A stretch of 64,000 bases of DNA from Pseudescherichia sp031987975 (GTDB taxonomy: Bacteria; Pseudomonadota; Gammaproteobacteria; Enterobacterales; Enterobacteriaceae). The notes under the pieces are model-generated. The model had not been told where the DNA came from and did no database searches. It saw only the letters and a program-made list of their open reading frames with translations. Location of the stretch: NCBI RefSeq assembly GCF_031987975.1, contig NZ_DALZYX010000007.1, positions 62,001 to 126,000 of the forward strand, written 5' to 3'. The translations under genes and the position numbers were made by a program. Positions 1 to 8,259 of the stretch are shown piece after piece. Position 1 is the first letter of the stretch. Each line of letters opens with the position of its first letter.

Positions 1-91
1 TCCTGACGTTGAGCTGACCCGCACCCAGACCATTATGTCCGGCGCGCCGTGCTGCGATTTCCGCTATCGCGTCAAAGACAAGGAGGCGTGA
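1..91 (+). CDS. C-terminal end of an ATC-hydrolase-like protein (partial)
   Basis: Only the last 29 codons and the TGA stop (89-91) lie in the window. The readable tail includes TIMSGAPCCDFRYR, which resembles the conserved C-terminus of the L-2-amino-thiazoline-4-carboxylic acid hydrolase family; these proteins act in cysteine-related ring opening and often sit beside M20 N-carbamoyl-amino-acid hydrolases. The stop overlaps the next ATG by one base (TGATG), so the two genes are very likely cotranscribed and translationally coupled. The family assignment rests on this short tail and the neighbour only. Confidence 0.55.
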   Translation, partial: PDVELTRTQTIMSGAPCCDFRYRVKDKEA

Positions 92-1326
92 TGGCGTCTC
101 CTCTCCAGGTTGATAGCGCACGCCTGTGGCAGACCCTCAATGAGTTTGCCACCCTTGGCGCAACGGCGGGGGGCGGGGTGACCCGGCTGGCGCTGAGCGA
201 CGAAGATCGGCGCGGGCGAGACCTGCTCGCCGCCTGGGCGCGTGAGGCGGGCTTTAGCTGCGACGTTGACCGACTGGGGAATATGTTTATTCGCCGGGCG
301 GGCAGCAACCCCGATCTGACTCCGGTGCTCACCGGCTCGCACGGTGACTCCCAGCCGCTGGGCGGCAACTACGACGGCATCTACGGCGTGCTCGCCGGGC
401 TGGAGGCGCTGCGTACCCTTAACGATGGCGGCATCACCACCGAGCGCGATCTCATTCTGGTGAACTGGACTAACGAAGAGGGGGCACGTTTTGCCCCGGC
501 GATGCTGGCCTCCGGCGTCTGGACCGGGGTATTCAGCGAAGAGTACGCCCTGGCGCGGGAGGATCGCGACGGCATCAGCGTGGGCCAGGCGCTGACGGCT
601 ATCGGCTATCAGGGCGAGCGCCCGGCGGCGGCCATCCCGCTGCATGCCTGCTACGAGCTGCATATCGAGCAGGGACCGCTGCTTGAGGCGGAGGATACGG
701 ATATCGGCGTCGTTCACGCTGCTATGGGCCAGCGCTGGTATGAGATCAACCTGACCGGCTTTGCCGCTCACGCGGGCACTACGCCGATGGATCTGCGTCG
801 CGACGCCATGTGTGCCTTTGCCGAGCTGACCCTGGCGGTTGAAACCATTGGCCGCCGTTTCGCCCCGGACGGGCGGGCCACCGTGGGCAGCGTGCAGGTG
901 ACGCCTAACTCGCGTAACGTCGTGCCGTCCGCGGTCTTCTGCACCGTCGAGTTCCGCCATCCAGAAACCGCTGCTCTAGTGGAGATGGAGACGGCGTTAA
1001 CCGAGGCGCTGAGCGGGCTGTCGGCCCGCAGCATTGACGTCGCCTGGGAGCGTATCTTTGATTACGCGCCGGTGAACTTTGATCGGGGCTGCATTACCCG
1101 CATCGAGCAGGCGACCCGCGAGCTGGGCTACTCCCAGCGCCGGATGGTCTCCGGGGCGGGTCACGACGCCTGCTACGTTAACCGCGTCGCCCCTACTGCA
1201 ATGATCTTTATCCCCTGCGAAAAGGGCATCAGTCACAACGAGGCGGAAAATATCACCCCGCAGTGGGCAGAGCGTGGGGCAAACGTGCTGCTCAACACCC
1301 TGCTGGCGGCGGCTAACGAAACGTAG
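91..1326 (+). CDS. M20-family Zn-dependent amidohydrolase (N-carbamoyl-L-amino acid hydrolase / allantoate amidohydrolase type)
   Basis: 411-residue cytosolic metallo-amidase of the HyuC/AllC group, which cleaves N-carbamoyl or ureido amides with a two-metal centre. Metal ligands are visible: H84 in TGSHGDS, D95 in YDG, E129/E130 in TNEEGARF, H191 in LHIEQGP and H382 in ISHNEAE; the dimerisation (lid) domain lies roughly at 205-320 (GQRWYEINLTGFAAHAGTTP). The start is ATG 91, with AAGGAGG just upstream and a TGATG overlap with the preceding ATC-hydrolase-like gene; a reading beginning at 49 would lie inside that gene. The pairing suggests hydrolysis of an N-carbamoyl amino acid formed by ring opening, for example in a thiazoline or hydantoin pathway. 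The exact substrate cannot be read from sequence. Confidence 0.85.
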   Translation: MASPLQVDSARLWQTLNEFATLGATAGGGVTRLALSDEDRRGRDLLAAWAREAGFSCDVDRLGNMFIRRAGSNPDLTPVLTGSHGDSQPLGGNYDGIYGVLAGLEALRTLNDGGITTERDLILVNWTNEEGARFAPAMLASGVWTGVFSEEYALAREDRDGISVGQALTAIGYQGERPAAAIPLHACYELHIEQGPLLEAEDTDIGVVHAAMGQRWYEINLTGFAAHAGTTPMDLRRDAMCAFAELTLAVETIGRRFAPDGRATVGSVQVTPNSRNVVPSAVFCTVEFRHPETAALVEMETALTEALSGLSARSIDVAWERIFDYAPVNFDRGCITRIEQATRELGYSQRRMVSGAGHDACYVNRVAPTAMIFIPCEKGISHNEAENITPQWAERGANVLLNTLLAAANET

Positions 1327-1328
1327 CC

Positions 1329-1847
1329 TCAGGGTAGCCAGCGCTCGGCGGTGGCACCCTCGTCGTAGTGCAGCGGCGAGGGGAGGGTGATCAGCTCGAT
1401 CAGCACACCAAAGGGAGTGCGGCAGAACCAGGTCTGGTTGCCGGCTCCCTCCTCCTGGGCAAAGCAGTCGCTCGGTCCCTCCAGCATCTCCGCCCCGTGG
1501 GCGCGCAATGTTTCCCCCGCCTCTTTAATGTCATCCACATAGAGTGAAAAGTGGTTGATCCCCGGCTGGCAAATATTGGTTTGCTGATTATTCACGCCCG
1601 GATCCAGCTGGAATAGCTCGACGTTGGCACCGTTGCCCAGCCGCAGCATCGCCAGGCCGACCACGCGCATATCGACGGGAAAGCCGTTAAGCGGATGCAT
1701 GCTCTGGCCGTCAACGGCTTTCGCAGGCTCATCAGGAGGAACGATACGGTAGAGCACGCTGGCACCCAACGCGTTAACGAAGAAGGTTTCGGCGGCTTTC
1801 AGATCGGTAACGGTAATGCCAATATGCTCTATGCCCTTGAATTTCAT
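1329..1847 (-). CDS. VOC (glyoxalase/dioxygenase superfamily) protein
   Basis: 172-residue vicinal-oxygen-chelate protein with two beta-alpha-beta-beta-beta modules. Likely metal ligands are H8 (EHIGIT), the Glu of VELFQ, the His of INHFSLYV and the Glu of VLIELITL, the usual H/E/H/E arrangement of lactoylglutathione-lyase-like enzymes. The ATG at 1847 is preceded on the minus strand by GAGGAG at good spacing. It converges on the M20 gene with only 2 bp between stops. Members of this superfamily range from glyoxalases and epimerases to extradiol dioxygenases; nothing here fixes the substrate, though proximity to the amidohydrolase allows a shared small-molecule pathway. Confidence 0.75.
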   Translation of the reverse strand: MKFKGIEHIGITVTDLKAAETFFVNALGASVLYRIVPPDEPAKAVDGQSMHPLNGFPVDMRVVGLAMLRLGNGANVELFQLDPGVNNQQTNICQPGINHFSLYVDDIKEAGETLRAHGAEMLEGPSDCFAQEEGAGNQTWFCRTPFGVLIELITLPSPLHYDEGATAERWLP

Positions 1848-1903
1848 CTTCTACTCCTCAGCTTAAGGTGAACGTTAAGGGTAGTAAAAGATGTCCGCGG
1901 GGT

Positions 1904-1944
1904 AAAAAAATGCCCCACAAAAGACTCTCAGACTTTTACGGGGC
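1904..1944 (-). terminator. Rho-independent terminator of ybiJ
   Basis: On the minus strand a GCCCC-gt-AAAAG / CTTTT-gt-GGGGC stem is followed by a run of seven T. It sits 14 bp past the ybiJ stop. Confidence 0.7.
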
Positions 1945-1957
1945 GGTGGGGAAAAGC

Positions 1958-2221
1958 TTATTTGTAGATGGTTGCCGTGCCGTACATCTGGTTTTCACCG
2001 CCAGCGGAGTTAATCACAAACCCTTTCGCGCCTTGTTCACGGGCTTTTTCAGCCAGCTCATCCTGGAGATCGTCCAGGCTCAGCGCGCCCTGTGCGGAGA
2101 CCGTGCCCGCCGGGCGTAGCGTCCCGGTATCGCCTCTCATCAGTTGCTGTGGTGCGGCAAAAGAGCTGACCGTCATGGCGGAAAACGCCAGTGCGGCAGC
2201 CATTGCCAGATATTTTTTCAT
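1958..2221 (-). CDS. ybiJ: YbiJ, small secreted DUF1471 (YhcN/BhsA-type) protein
   Basis: 87-residue periplasmic protein: an N-terminal signal peptide (MKKYLAMAAALAFSAMTVSSFA, cut before APQQ) and a C-terminal DUF1471 domain ending GTATIYK, the signature of the enterobacterial BhsA/McbA/YbiJ family linked to biofilm and envelope-stress responses. Two ATG codons are adjacent (2224 and 2221); the second has better spacing from AGGA and is chosen. A terminator follows, and the gene faces away from rlmF, so it is probably a single-gene unit. YbiJ is chosen over paralogues because the E. coli gene lies in the same chromosomal neighbourhood. Confidence 0.8.
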   Translation of the reverse strand: MKKYLAMAAALAFSAMTVSSFAAPQQLMRGDTGTLRPAGTVSAQGALSLDDLQDELAEKAREQGAKGFVINSAGGENQMYGTATIYK

Positions 2222-2383
2222 CATGACTTCCTCTTATCAGGGAACCGCAGCTTAAGTTTAGGCCCGGTGAAGAGGGGCTTACGGGCAAATATTTCGTCAA
2301 GATGACGCGGTTTTTTGCATGAATCGCTGTTTACCACGCCGCCTTCAGGGGGTATCTTACGCCGCTCATTACAGGAGAATGCC

Positions 2384-3319
2384 ATGAATGCCCAGAAGCC
2401 GGGGTTACACCCCCGTAACCGTCACCGCAGCCGCTACGATCTTGATGCGCTCTGCGCCGTAGAGCCGCAGCTACGCGGTTTTATCATTGCCACCCCTACG
2501 GGGGAGCCGACGGTCAACTTCGCCGATCCCGATGCCGTTAAGGCGCTGAACAAGGCGCTGCTGGCGCACTTCTATGAGGTGAAGCACTGGGATATTCCGC
2601 AAGGCTTTCTCTGCCCGCCGGTGCCGGGACGCGCGGATTACATTCACCACCTGGCGGATCTGCTGGCCGAAACCGTAGGCGGTGAGATCCCCCGCCAGGC
2701 AAGCGTGCTGGATATCGGCACCGGGGCCAACTGTATCTACCCGCTGATTGGTAACCACGAATACGGCTGGCGCTTTACCGGCACCGAGGTCAACGACGCG
2801 GCCTTTGCCAGCGCCCAGGCGATCGTTTCCGGCAACCCTGGCCTGACCCGGGCGATCCGTCTGCGTCGCCAGAAAGATCCGGCCGCTATTCTTAACGGCA
2901 TGATCCACAAGAACGAGCAGTACGATGCTACCCTCTGCAACCCGCCGTTCCACGACTCGGCGGCGGCGGCGCAGGCCGGTAACGACCGCAAACGACGCAA
3001 CCTGGGTCAGAGCGAGGCGAGCGGCCTTAACTTTGGCGGCCAGCAGCAGGAGCTGTGGTGCGAGGGTGGGGAAGTAGCTTTTATCAGCAAGATGATCGCT
3101 GAGAGTCAGGCCTTTGGTCGCCAGGTGCTGTGGTTCACCTCCCTGGTATCACGCGGCGAAAACCTGCCGCCGCTTTATCGCGCCCTGACCGCCGTCGGAG
3201 CGGTGAAGGTGGTGAAAAAAGAGATGGCCCAGGGGCAGAAGCAGAGCCGCTTCATTGCCTGGACCTTCCTTGACGAGGCCCAGCGTCGCCGCTGGGCGCA
3301 GACGCGATTTAAAGCGTAG
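2384..3319 (+). CDS. rlmF: 23S rRNA (adenine-1618-N6)-methyltransferase RlmF
   Basis: 311-residue SAM-dependent methyltransferase that methylates N6 of A1618 in 23S rRNA. Visible marks are the N-terminal QKPGLHPRNRHRSRYD, a SAM-binding VLDIGTGANCIYPL and the catalytic NPPF of TLCNPPFHDS. The chosen ATG 2384 follows CAGGAGAATGCC; the longer reading from 2315 adds 23 residues not seen in E. coli RlmF. The gene's last 11 bases overlap the convergent 3' end of ybiO. Length and sequence match the family throughout. Confidence 0.97.
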   Translation: MNAQKPGLHPRNRHRSRYDLDALCAVEPQLRGFIIATPTGEPTVNFADPDAVKALNKALLAHFYEVKHWDIPQGFLCPPVPGRADYIHHLADLLAETVGGEIPRQASVLDIGTGANCIYPLIGNHEYGWRFTGTEVNDAAFASAQAIVSGNPGLTRAIRLRRQKDPAAILNGMIHKNEQYDATLCNPPFHDSAAAAQAGNDRKRRNLGQSEASGLNFGGQQQELWCEGGEVAFISKMIAESQAFGRQVLWFTSLVSRGENLPPLYRALTAVGAVKVVKKEMAQGQKQSRFIAWTFLDEAQRRRWAQTRFKA

Positions 3320-5549
3320 GTTCCGCAGGGGGCTGGAGCATATTTTGCCCAGCTCCTGGCTGTGCTGCTCCTGGGTTAGCCAGCACTTGATAGGTCTGTA
3401 CCGGCGCGCGCACGTCGGCAAGATCAAAGTGCTTTTTCACCATGCTATCGAGGGCAAAGCGCACCGTCCACTGCTTCAGCGGCTGGGTGGTAAAGGTCAC
3501 CCGCAGCGTGAAGGCGGTGTTGGTCAGGCCAACAATGCCTACGAAGGTCGGCTCGCCAATGATCAGCTTACGGATATCCTCCTGCTCCATCAGCTCACCC
3601 ACCGCCGCCTTCAGCGCGTTATTCGCTTTCTCTGCATCCTCATGACGATCCACGTCGTAGTTCGCCACTATCGAACCAATCCCGCGCACAAAGTTGGCGA
3701 AGGTGGTGATCGATGACCACGGAATAATGTGGTACGCGCCGGTATCCTGTCGCACCCCCACGGAACGAATCGACATTCGCTCCACGGTCCCGGTGAGCGG
3801 CCCGATAGTGACCAGATCGCCGGTGTTCATCCCGTTTTCAAACTGGATAAAGATCCCGGTAATAATATCCTTCACGAGGGTTTGCGCCCCGAAGGAGATG
3901 GCCAGACCTAATGCGCCGGCACCGGCCAGCAGCGGGGCGATGTTCACCCCAATCTCCGAGAGCACAATCATTACCGTAATGGTGCTGATGATCACCGCCA
4001 GCGCGTTGCGGAACAGCGTCAGCAGGGTACGGGTACGGGCGCTGGGCAGCGGGCGACCATGGATATCGGACGCCAGCCGGTTCTCGATCAGACTCGCCAG
4101 CACGGTCCAGCCCACCGCCGAGAAGAAGAGGATCAGCGCGATGCGGATCAGAATATCGACCGCCTTCTCCCCCGCGCCATAGTGCAGCCAGTTCCAGAAA
4201 TCGAACAGGCCCCACGCGCTGAGTAGCAGCATAATGGCAACGATAACGGTGAGAAAACGCGCCACCTTTAGCGCCGTCGACAGCCAGCCGTTTACCCGCT
4301 TCTGTAGCTCTGGATAGCTGCGCTGCACCTGAGCTGAGAGGGTGATCCGCTTGGCAATCCAGCGCGACAGCATGCCCGACACAAACGCCGCAATACCAAT
4401 AATCGCCAGACTGCGTACCGTCGCACCCATCATAAATTTCAGGCTGTTGCCCGGATCGAAGAGCGAGAAGAAGAACAGCACCACGAAATAGGCGCAGGCC
4501 AGCCAGTGCCAGACCAGCGCAAAGGCGCGAATAAAGAGGCTAAAGAAAGCCAGCGAGCGATCGGCAAGGTGGTGGAGGTTCTCATATACCGTGGTCTTAT
4601 TGTGAAAAATAAGGTAGAGCGCCCAGGTGGTGATACAGAGCATGATCAGTACGTTCGCCAGCGCGCCAAACTGAACGTTAACCTGGTTTGAGATGATCGG
4701 TACGGCCACCAGCAGGCCATAGCCAATCAGGCTGCTAAGAGCGCTAAGGCGCAGGTGCCAGTATTTCGCCGCCTCGTTTTTAATCGAGAAAGGACGCAGA
4801 TCGGGGAAGCGCGGGCAGAAGATGAGTCGCAGGATCGCCTTAAAGAACTCAATAAGCGCAAAGGCGTTGAGGAACAGGCTCTGCTGAAAGGCAATGGTGC
4901 GGTTGCCGCCGTTGAGATTGTCGCTTAGCAGCTGGCCGACAAAGAGAGTGAGCGACAGCAGTAGCAAGTCGATAATAAACGCCCCGACGATCATTGCAGG
5001 CAGCTGTAACCAGTTGGTCCTGTCATGATTCTTACGCCGCCCCCACTTGCCCATTTTGCGATAGAGCGGGAAGGCACAGAGGCGCACCAGCCAGTAGAAG
5101 ACAAAGACCAGCACGGCGAGCAGCAGGAAGTGACCGGCGGCGTTAATGAAGGTCTGTGGGTTAAAGGTCTTGTGCGGCGAGCCGGTAATGTTGCGGTAGA
5201 GCTGGGCAAAGCGCGACGACAGCTCCTCGCCGTAGTATCGGCTGACCTCCTGCACGTTCTCCAGTACCGTCTTCTCTTCGACGACCTCTTCCGGTGGCGT
5301 GATGGTCGGCACCGGCTCCGGCGGTGGGGTGGCGGCGACCTTACGCAGCTGGCCGATCAGCTCTTCCCGGGAGCTGGTATTCTCCAGCACGTCCGCCAGC
5401 GCGCCGTAGGCGGCTTTCTTTTGCTCGAGATCCGGCTCGGCAGCAGGTGCTGTCTCGCTGGTGGCAGGGGCAGCGGATGTGATGCCCGGAATGGTCGCCG
5501 CGTGTAGCGGCATAATGAACAGGCTAAGCAGCAGCAGTAACCACGGCAC
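3309..5549 (-). CDS. ybiO: YbiO, MscS-family mechanosensitive channel of moderate conductance
   Basis: 746-residue inner-membrane channel protein that helps release solutes on osmotic down-shock. A signal peptide (MPWLLLLLSLFIMPLHA) leads a periplasmic stretch rich in Pro and Glu, then a long multi-helix membrane part, then the MscS core: the pore helix (IAPLLAGAGALGLAISFG), the beta domain (NTGDLVTIGPLTGTVE) and the cytoplasmic alpha/beta cage. The start is GTG 5549 because AGGAGA lies 7 nt upstream and the resulting N-terminus aligns with E. coli YbiO; an in-frame TTG nine codons upstream is unlikely. The 3' end overlaps rlmF by 11 bp. Confidence 0.95.
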   Translation of the reverse strand: MPWLLLLLSLFIMPLHAATIPGITSAAPATSETAPAAEPDLEQKKAAYGALADVLENTSSREELIGQLRKVAATPPPEPVPTITPPEEVVEEKTVLENVQEVSRYYGEELSSRFAQLYRNITGSPHKTFNPQTFINAAGHFLLLAVLVFVFYWLVRLCAFPLYRKMGKWGRRKNHDRTNWLQLPAMIVGAFIIDLLLLSLTLFVGQLLSDNLNGGNRTIAFQQSLFLNAFALIEFFKAILRLIFCPRFPDLRPFSIKNEAAKYWHLRLSALSSLIGYGLLVAVPIISNQVNVQFGALANVLIMLCITTWALYLIFHNKTTVYENLHHLADRSLAFFSLFIRAFALVWHWLACAYFVVLFFFSLFDPGNSLKFMMGATVRSLAIIGIAAFVSGMLSRWIAKRITLSAQVQRSYPELQKRVNGWLSTALKVARFLTVIVAIMLLLSAWGLFDFWNWLHYGAGEKAVDILIRIALILFFSAVGWTVLASLIENRLASDIHGRPLPSARTRTLLTLFRNALAVIISTITVMIVLSEIGVNIAPLLAGAGALGLAISFGAQTLVKDIITGIFIQFENGMNTGDLVTIGPLTGTVERMSIRSVGVRQDTGAYHIIPWSSITTFANFVRGIGSIVANYDVDRHEDAEKANNALKAAVGELMEQEDIRKLIIGEPTFVGIVGLTNTAFTLRVTFTTQPLKQWTVRFALDSMVKKHFDLADVRAPVQTYQVLANPGAAQPGAGQNMLQPPAEPTL

Positions 5550-5634
5550 GGTCTCTCTCCTGAGAAAATAGTGCAAAAAGATAAGTATAGATGCTGCCAG
5601 CGCTGCGTCTGGAAATGGGAGAAATCCGGCGGAG

Positions 5635-5666
5635 GAAAAAAAACGCTCCCCAGATGGAGAGCGTTG
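5635..5666 (-). terminator. Terminator of the glnHPQ operon
   Basis: Just after the glnQ stop, the minus strand forms AACGCTC...GAGCGTT followed by eight T. It separates glnHPQ from ybiO, which reads in the same direction. Confidence 0.9.
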
Positions 5667-5671
5667 ATAGA

Positions 5672-6394
5672 TCAGGATACGTGCTGGAGGAACTCTTGCA
5701 GGCGCGGGCTGGGCGGGTTCTCGATCAGCTGCTGCGGATTGCCATCTTCAGCAATACGCCCCTTATCGATAAAGATCAGCCGCGAGGCGACCTTCTCGGC
5801 AAAGCCGATCTCGTGGGTCACGATCACCATCGTCATCCCCTCTTCGGCCAGATCCTGCATCACCTTCAACACCTCGTGACGCAGCTCCGGGTCGAGGGCC
5901 GAGGTGGGTTCATCAAACAGCATCATCTTCGGCTTCACCGCCAGCGCACGGGCAATTGCCACGCGCTGCTGCTGGCCGCCGGAAAGCTCAGACGGATAGT
6001 GGTCGGCACGCTCTGCCAGACCGACCTTTGCCAGCAGCGCGTTGGCCAGCTTCTCCGCCTCGCTCTTGCTCGCCCCGCGCACGCGCAGCGGGCCAAACAT
6101 CACGTTCTCCAGCGCCGTCAGGTGCGGGAACAGGTAGAACTGCTGGAACACCATGCCTGCTTCCTGACGGATCAGGCGCTCGTCCACCTTCGGGTCGTTC
6201 ACCTTCAGACCATCAACGATCAGATCGCCGCTGGTGATCTCTTCCAGCTTGTTGATGCAGCGCAGCAGGGTTGACTTACCGGAGCCGGAAGGACCGATGA
6301 TGACAACTACTTCGCCCTGGTTGATGTTCAGGTCGATGTTATGCAGCACCTGGGTTTTACCGAAGTGCTTAGAGACGTTTTTAAATTCAATCAC
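5672..6394 (-). CDS. glnQ: Glutamine ABC transporter ATP-binding protein GlnQ
   Basis: 240-residue ATPase of the polar-amino-acid ABC family, the motor of high-affinity L-glutamine uptake on the cytoplasmic face of GlnP. Walker A GPSGSGKS is at 34-41, the signature is LSGGQQQRVAIARAL, Walker B is MLFDEPTSALD and the H-loop is VTHE. Its ATG overlaps the glnP stop by 4 bp (ATGA), showing tight translational coupling. It is the last gene of glnHPQ and is followed by a strong terminator. Confidence 0.98.
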   Translation of the reverse strand: MIEFKNVSKHFGKTQVLHNIDLNINQGEVVVIIGPSGSGKSTLLRCINKLEEITSGDLIVDGLKVNDPKVDERLIRQEAGMVFQQFYLFPHLTALENVMFGPLRVRGASKSEAEKLANALLAKVGLAERADHYPSELSGGQQQRVAIARALAVKPKMMLFDEPTSALDPELRHEVLKVMQDLAEEGMTMVIVTHEIGFAEKVASRLIFIDKGRIAEDGNPQQLIENPPSPRLQEFLQHVS

Positions 6395-7050
6395 AGGATT
6401 TTCATCCTTCTTTCAAGACGACGCAAAATAAAGCTCAGAACCAGGGTAATGATGAGATAGAACACCGCCACGGCGCTCCAGATCTCCAGCGCGCGGAAAT
6501 TGCCGGCGATGATCTCCTGGCCCTGACGGGTCAGCTCGGCCACGCCGATAACAATAAACAGCGAGGTGTCTTTGATGCTGATGATCCACTGGTTACCCAG
6601 CGGCGGGAGCATACGGCGCAGTGCCAGAGGCAGGATCACCCGGCGAATGGTCTCGCGCTTAGAGAGTCCCAGCGCCAGGCCCGCTTCGCTGAAGCCCTTA
6701 TGGATCGAGAGTACCGCGCCGCGGGTGATTTCAGCGATGTAGGCTCCGGAGTTGATCATAATGGTGACAACGGCGGCGCTGAACGGGTCGATGCGCAGAT
6801 CGTTAAAGGCCATCGGCAGGGCGAAGTAGATAAACATCACCTGAACAACGATAGGCGTGCCGCGAATGATTTCGATAAATACCAGTGCGATGTGGTTTGC
6901 TATCCAGCCGCCGAAGCTGCGGGCGAAACCGGCTGCAAGGCCGATGATTAAACCGCCCGCCAGACCGAGGACCGAGATCCACAGGGTCATTTTGACGCCT
7001 TCAAACAAAATGGGAATGGCAGGCCAGATGGCACTCCAGTCAAACTGCAT
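6391..7050 (-). CDS. glnP: Glutamine ABC transporter permease GlnP
   Basis: 219-residue inner-membrane permease with about five transmembrane helices and the conserved EAA loop (SEAGLALGLSKRETIRRVILPLALRRMLPPLGN) that docks GlnQ; here it is quoted in parts: EAGLALGLS and ILPLALRRMLPP. The start MQFDWSAIW at 7050 matches E. coli GlnP; 21 extra upstream codons would run into the REP-containing spacer. It is the middle gene of glnHPQ and overlaps glnQ by 4 bp. Confidence 0.97.
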   Translation of the reverse strand: MQFDWSAIWPAIPILFEGVKMTLWISVLGLAGGLIIGLAAGFARSFGGWIANHIALVFIEIIRGTPIVVQVMFIYFALPMAFNDLRIDPFSAAVVTIMINSGAYIAEITRGAVLSIHKGFSEAGLALGLSKRETIRRVILPLALRRMLPPLGNQWIISIKDTSLFIVIGVAELTRQGQEIIAGNFRALEIWSAVAVFYLIITLVLSFILRRLERRMKIL

Positions 7051-7089
7051 GATAAATTCCTGTATACCGTGGTGAAAAACTAAACATGT

Positions 7090-7124
7090 AGGCCCGGTAA
7101 GCGCAAGCGTCACCGGGCGTTACA
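7090..7124. repeat. REP-like palindrome between glnH and glnP
   Basis: A GCCCGGT...ACCGGGC palindrome around 7091-7118. It sits within the operon after the abundant binding-protein gene, where REP hairpins commonly stabilise upstream mRNA and lower downstream expression. Related GC-rich palindromes occur near 10889, 23106 and 53173. Confidence 0.75.
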
Positions 7125-7143
7125 AACCTGCATTCAGGCTGGA

Positions 7144-7887
7144 TTATTTAGGTTCTGTACCGAACCATTTTTTATAGATTTCGTTGTAGGTGCCGTTCTC
7201 TTTCAGGGTTTTCAGCGCGCCGTTCACCTTCTCACGCAGATCGTCGCTGCCTTTCGGGAACGCGATACCGTACTGCTGCGCTTCCAGAGAGTCGCCAACC
7301 GCTTTGAACTGGCCTTTGCCGGCGGTCTGGATGAAGTAGAGAATGTTCGGCGTATCGTGCAGGACCGCATCAGCGCGATTAGTACCCAGTTCCATGTAGG
7401 CGTTGTCGATGTTCGGGAACTGGCGCAGATCTTTAGTTTTGATATTGGCTTTCGCATAGTCAACGGAGCCGGTACCGCTCTTCACCGCGACAACTTTACC
7501 GTCGAGGTCTTTTACGCTTTTAACGTCGTTGTTGTTGGCTTTAACCATCACCAGCAGACCGCTTTTGTAGTAGCCGTCAGAGAAATCGACCGCTTTTTTA
7601 CGCTCGTCGGTAATGGTAATCCCCGCCAGCGCCAGGTCCACGTTCTTGGTTTGCAGCGCCGGAATAATGCCGCTGAAATCCATCGGCTTCAGGGTGTAAT
7701 CCAGCTTCAGCTCTTTCGCTACCGCAGCCCACAGATCCACGTCAAAACCAACGTATTTATCGCCCTGTTTAAATTCGAACGGAACGAACGCGGTGTCGGT
7801 CGCCACAACCAGTTTGTCGGCGGCGTGGGAAGAGACCGCAAAAGCCAGGGTAAGTGCAGCAAGGGAAACTTTAAACACAGACTTCAT
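7144..7887 (-). CDS. glnH: Periplasmic glutamine-binding protein GlnH
   Basis: 247-residue solute-binding protein that captures L-glutamine in the periplasm and presents it to GlnPQ. A Sec signal peptide (residues 1-21, ...AVSSHA) precedes the mature ADKLVVATDTAFVPFEF, and the two lobes show the family motifs FDVDLWAAVA, ALAGITITDERK and the C-terminal YNEIYKKWFG. ATG 7887 follows AAGGAAA and matches E. coli GlnH; an upstream in-frame ATG at 7908 has no such site. First gene of glnHPQ, preceded by a sigma54 promoter and NtrC-type sites, so it is likely induced by nitrogen limitation. Confidence 0.98.
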   Translation of the reverse strand: MKSVFKVSLAALTLAFAVSSHAADKLVVATDTAFVPFEFKQGDKYVGFDVDLWAAVAKELKLDYTLKPMDFSGIIPALQTKNVDLALAGITITDERKKAVDFSDGYYKSGLLVMVKANNNDVKSVKDLDGKVVAVKSGTGSVDYAKANIKTKDLRQFPNIDNAYMELGTNRADAVLHDTPNILYFIQTAGKGQFKAVGDSLEAQQYGIAFPKGSDDLREKVNGALKTLKENGTYNEIYKKWFGTEPK

Positions 7888-7937
7888 AACATTTCCTTTT
7901 ATATCCACGGGGCGATCCCCTGAGAGAACGTACGCAG

Positions 7938-7957
7938 TATGAAAAAATCGTGCCAGG
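7938..7957 (-). promoter_or_regulatory. Sigma54 promoter glnHp2
   Basis: The minus strand reads TGGCACGATTTTTTCA, the -24/-12 form with TGGCAC and TTTCA elements. It lies about 50 bp upstream of the glnH start and matches my recollection of the E. coli glnHp2 promoter. Expression would need NtrC and RpoN. Confidence 0.85.
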
Positions 7958-8028
7958 TTTACAACCTATTGTTTTGTAAAGGCGATATTTTCAACTGCTG
8001 TACAAAAAGCATGCATGGCTGAGCGCTA

Positions 8029-8060
8029 TGCACCATTTCAGTGACCCATTTTGGTGCGTC
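8029..8060. promoter_or_regulatory. Tandem NtrC-type enhancer sites for glnH
   Basis: TGCACCATTTCAGTGAC is followed directly by a second site ending TTTTGGTGC; the outer GCACCA and TGGTGC halves are inverted. They lie about 75-110 bp upstream of the sigma54 promoter, a usual NtrC enhancer position. The rest of the glnH-dps spacer (7888-8259) holds this promoter region and the dps terminator; no other gene is visible in it. Confidence 0.7.
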
Positions 8061-8212
8061 GCTGGCATGTTGCACAATATGCTGCTATTAAGCGCATAAC
8101 GCGGTGATAAAACAACCCTTGATTAACGATTGTGTGAGGTAATTATTACAAGTGATTTACTTTACAGAGGGGAAAGAAAGTGCGGTTGTACTCGGGTTGC
8201 ACTATAGCAGTG

Positions 8213-8240
8213 CAAAACCCTCTCCCGGGCGGGAGAGGGT
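8213..8240 (-). terminator. Terminator of dps
   Basis: Perfect CCCTCTCCC / GGGAGAGGG stem, followed on the minus strand by TTTT. Located 19 bp past the dps stop. Confidence 0.85.
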
Positions 8241-8259
8241 AATAGATAAAGCTTATGAC

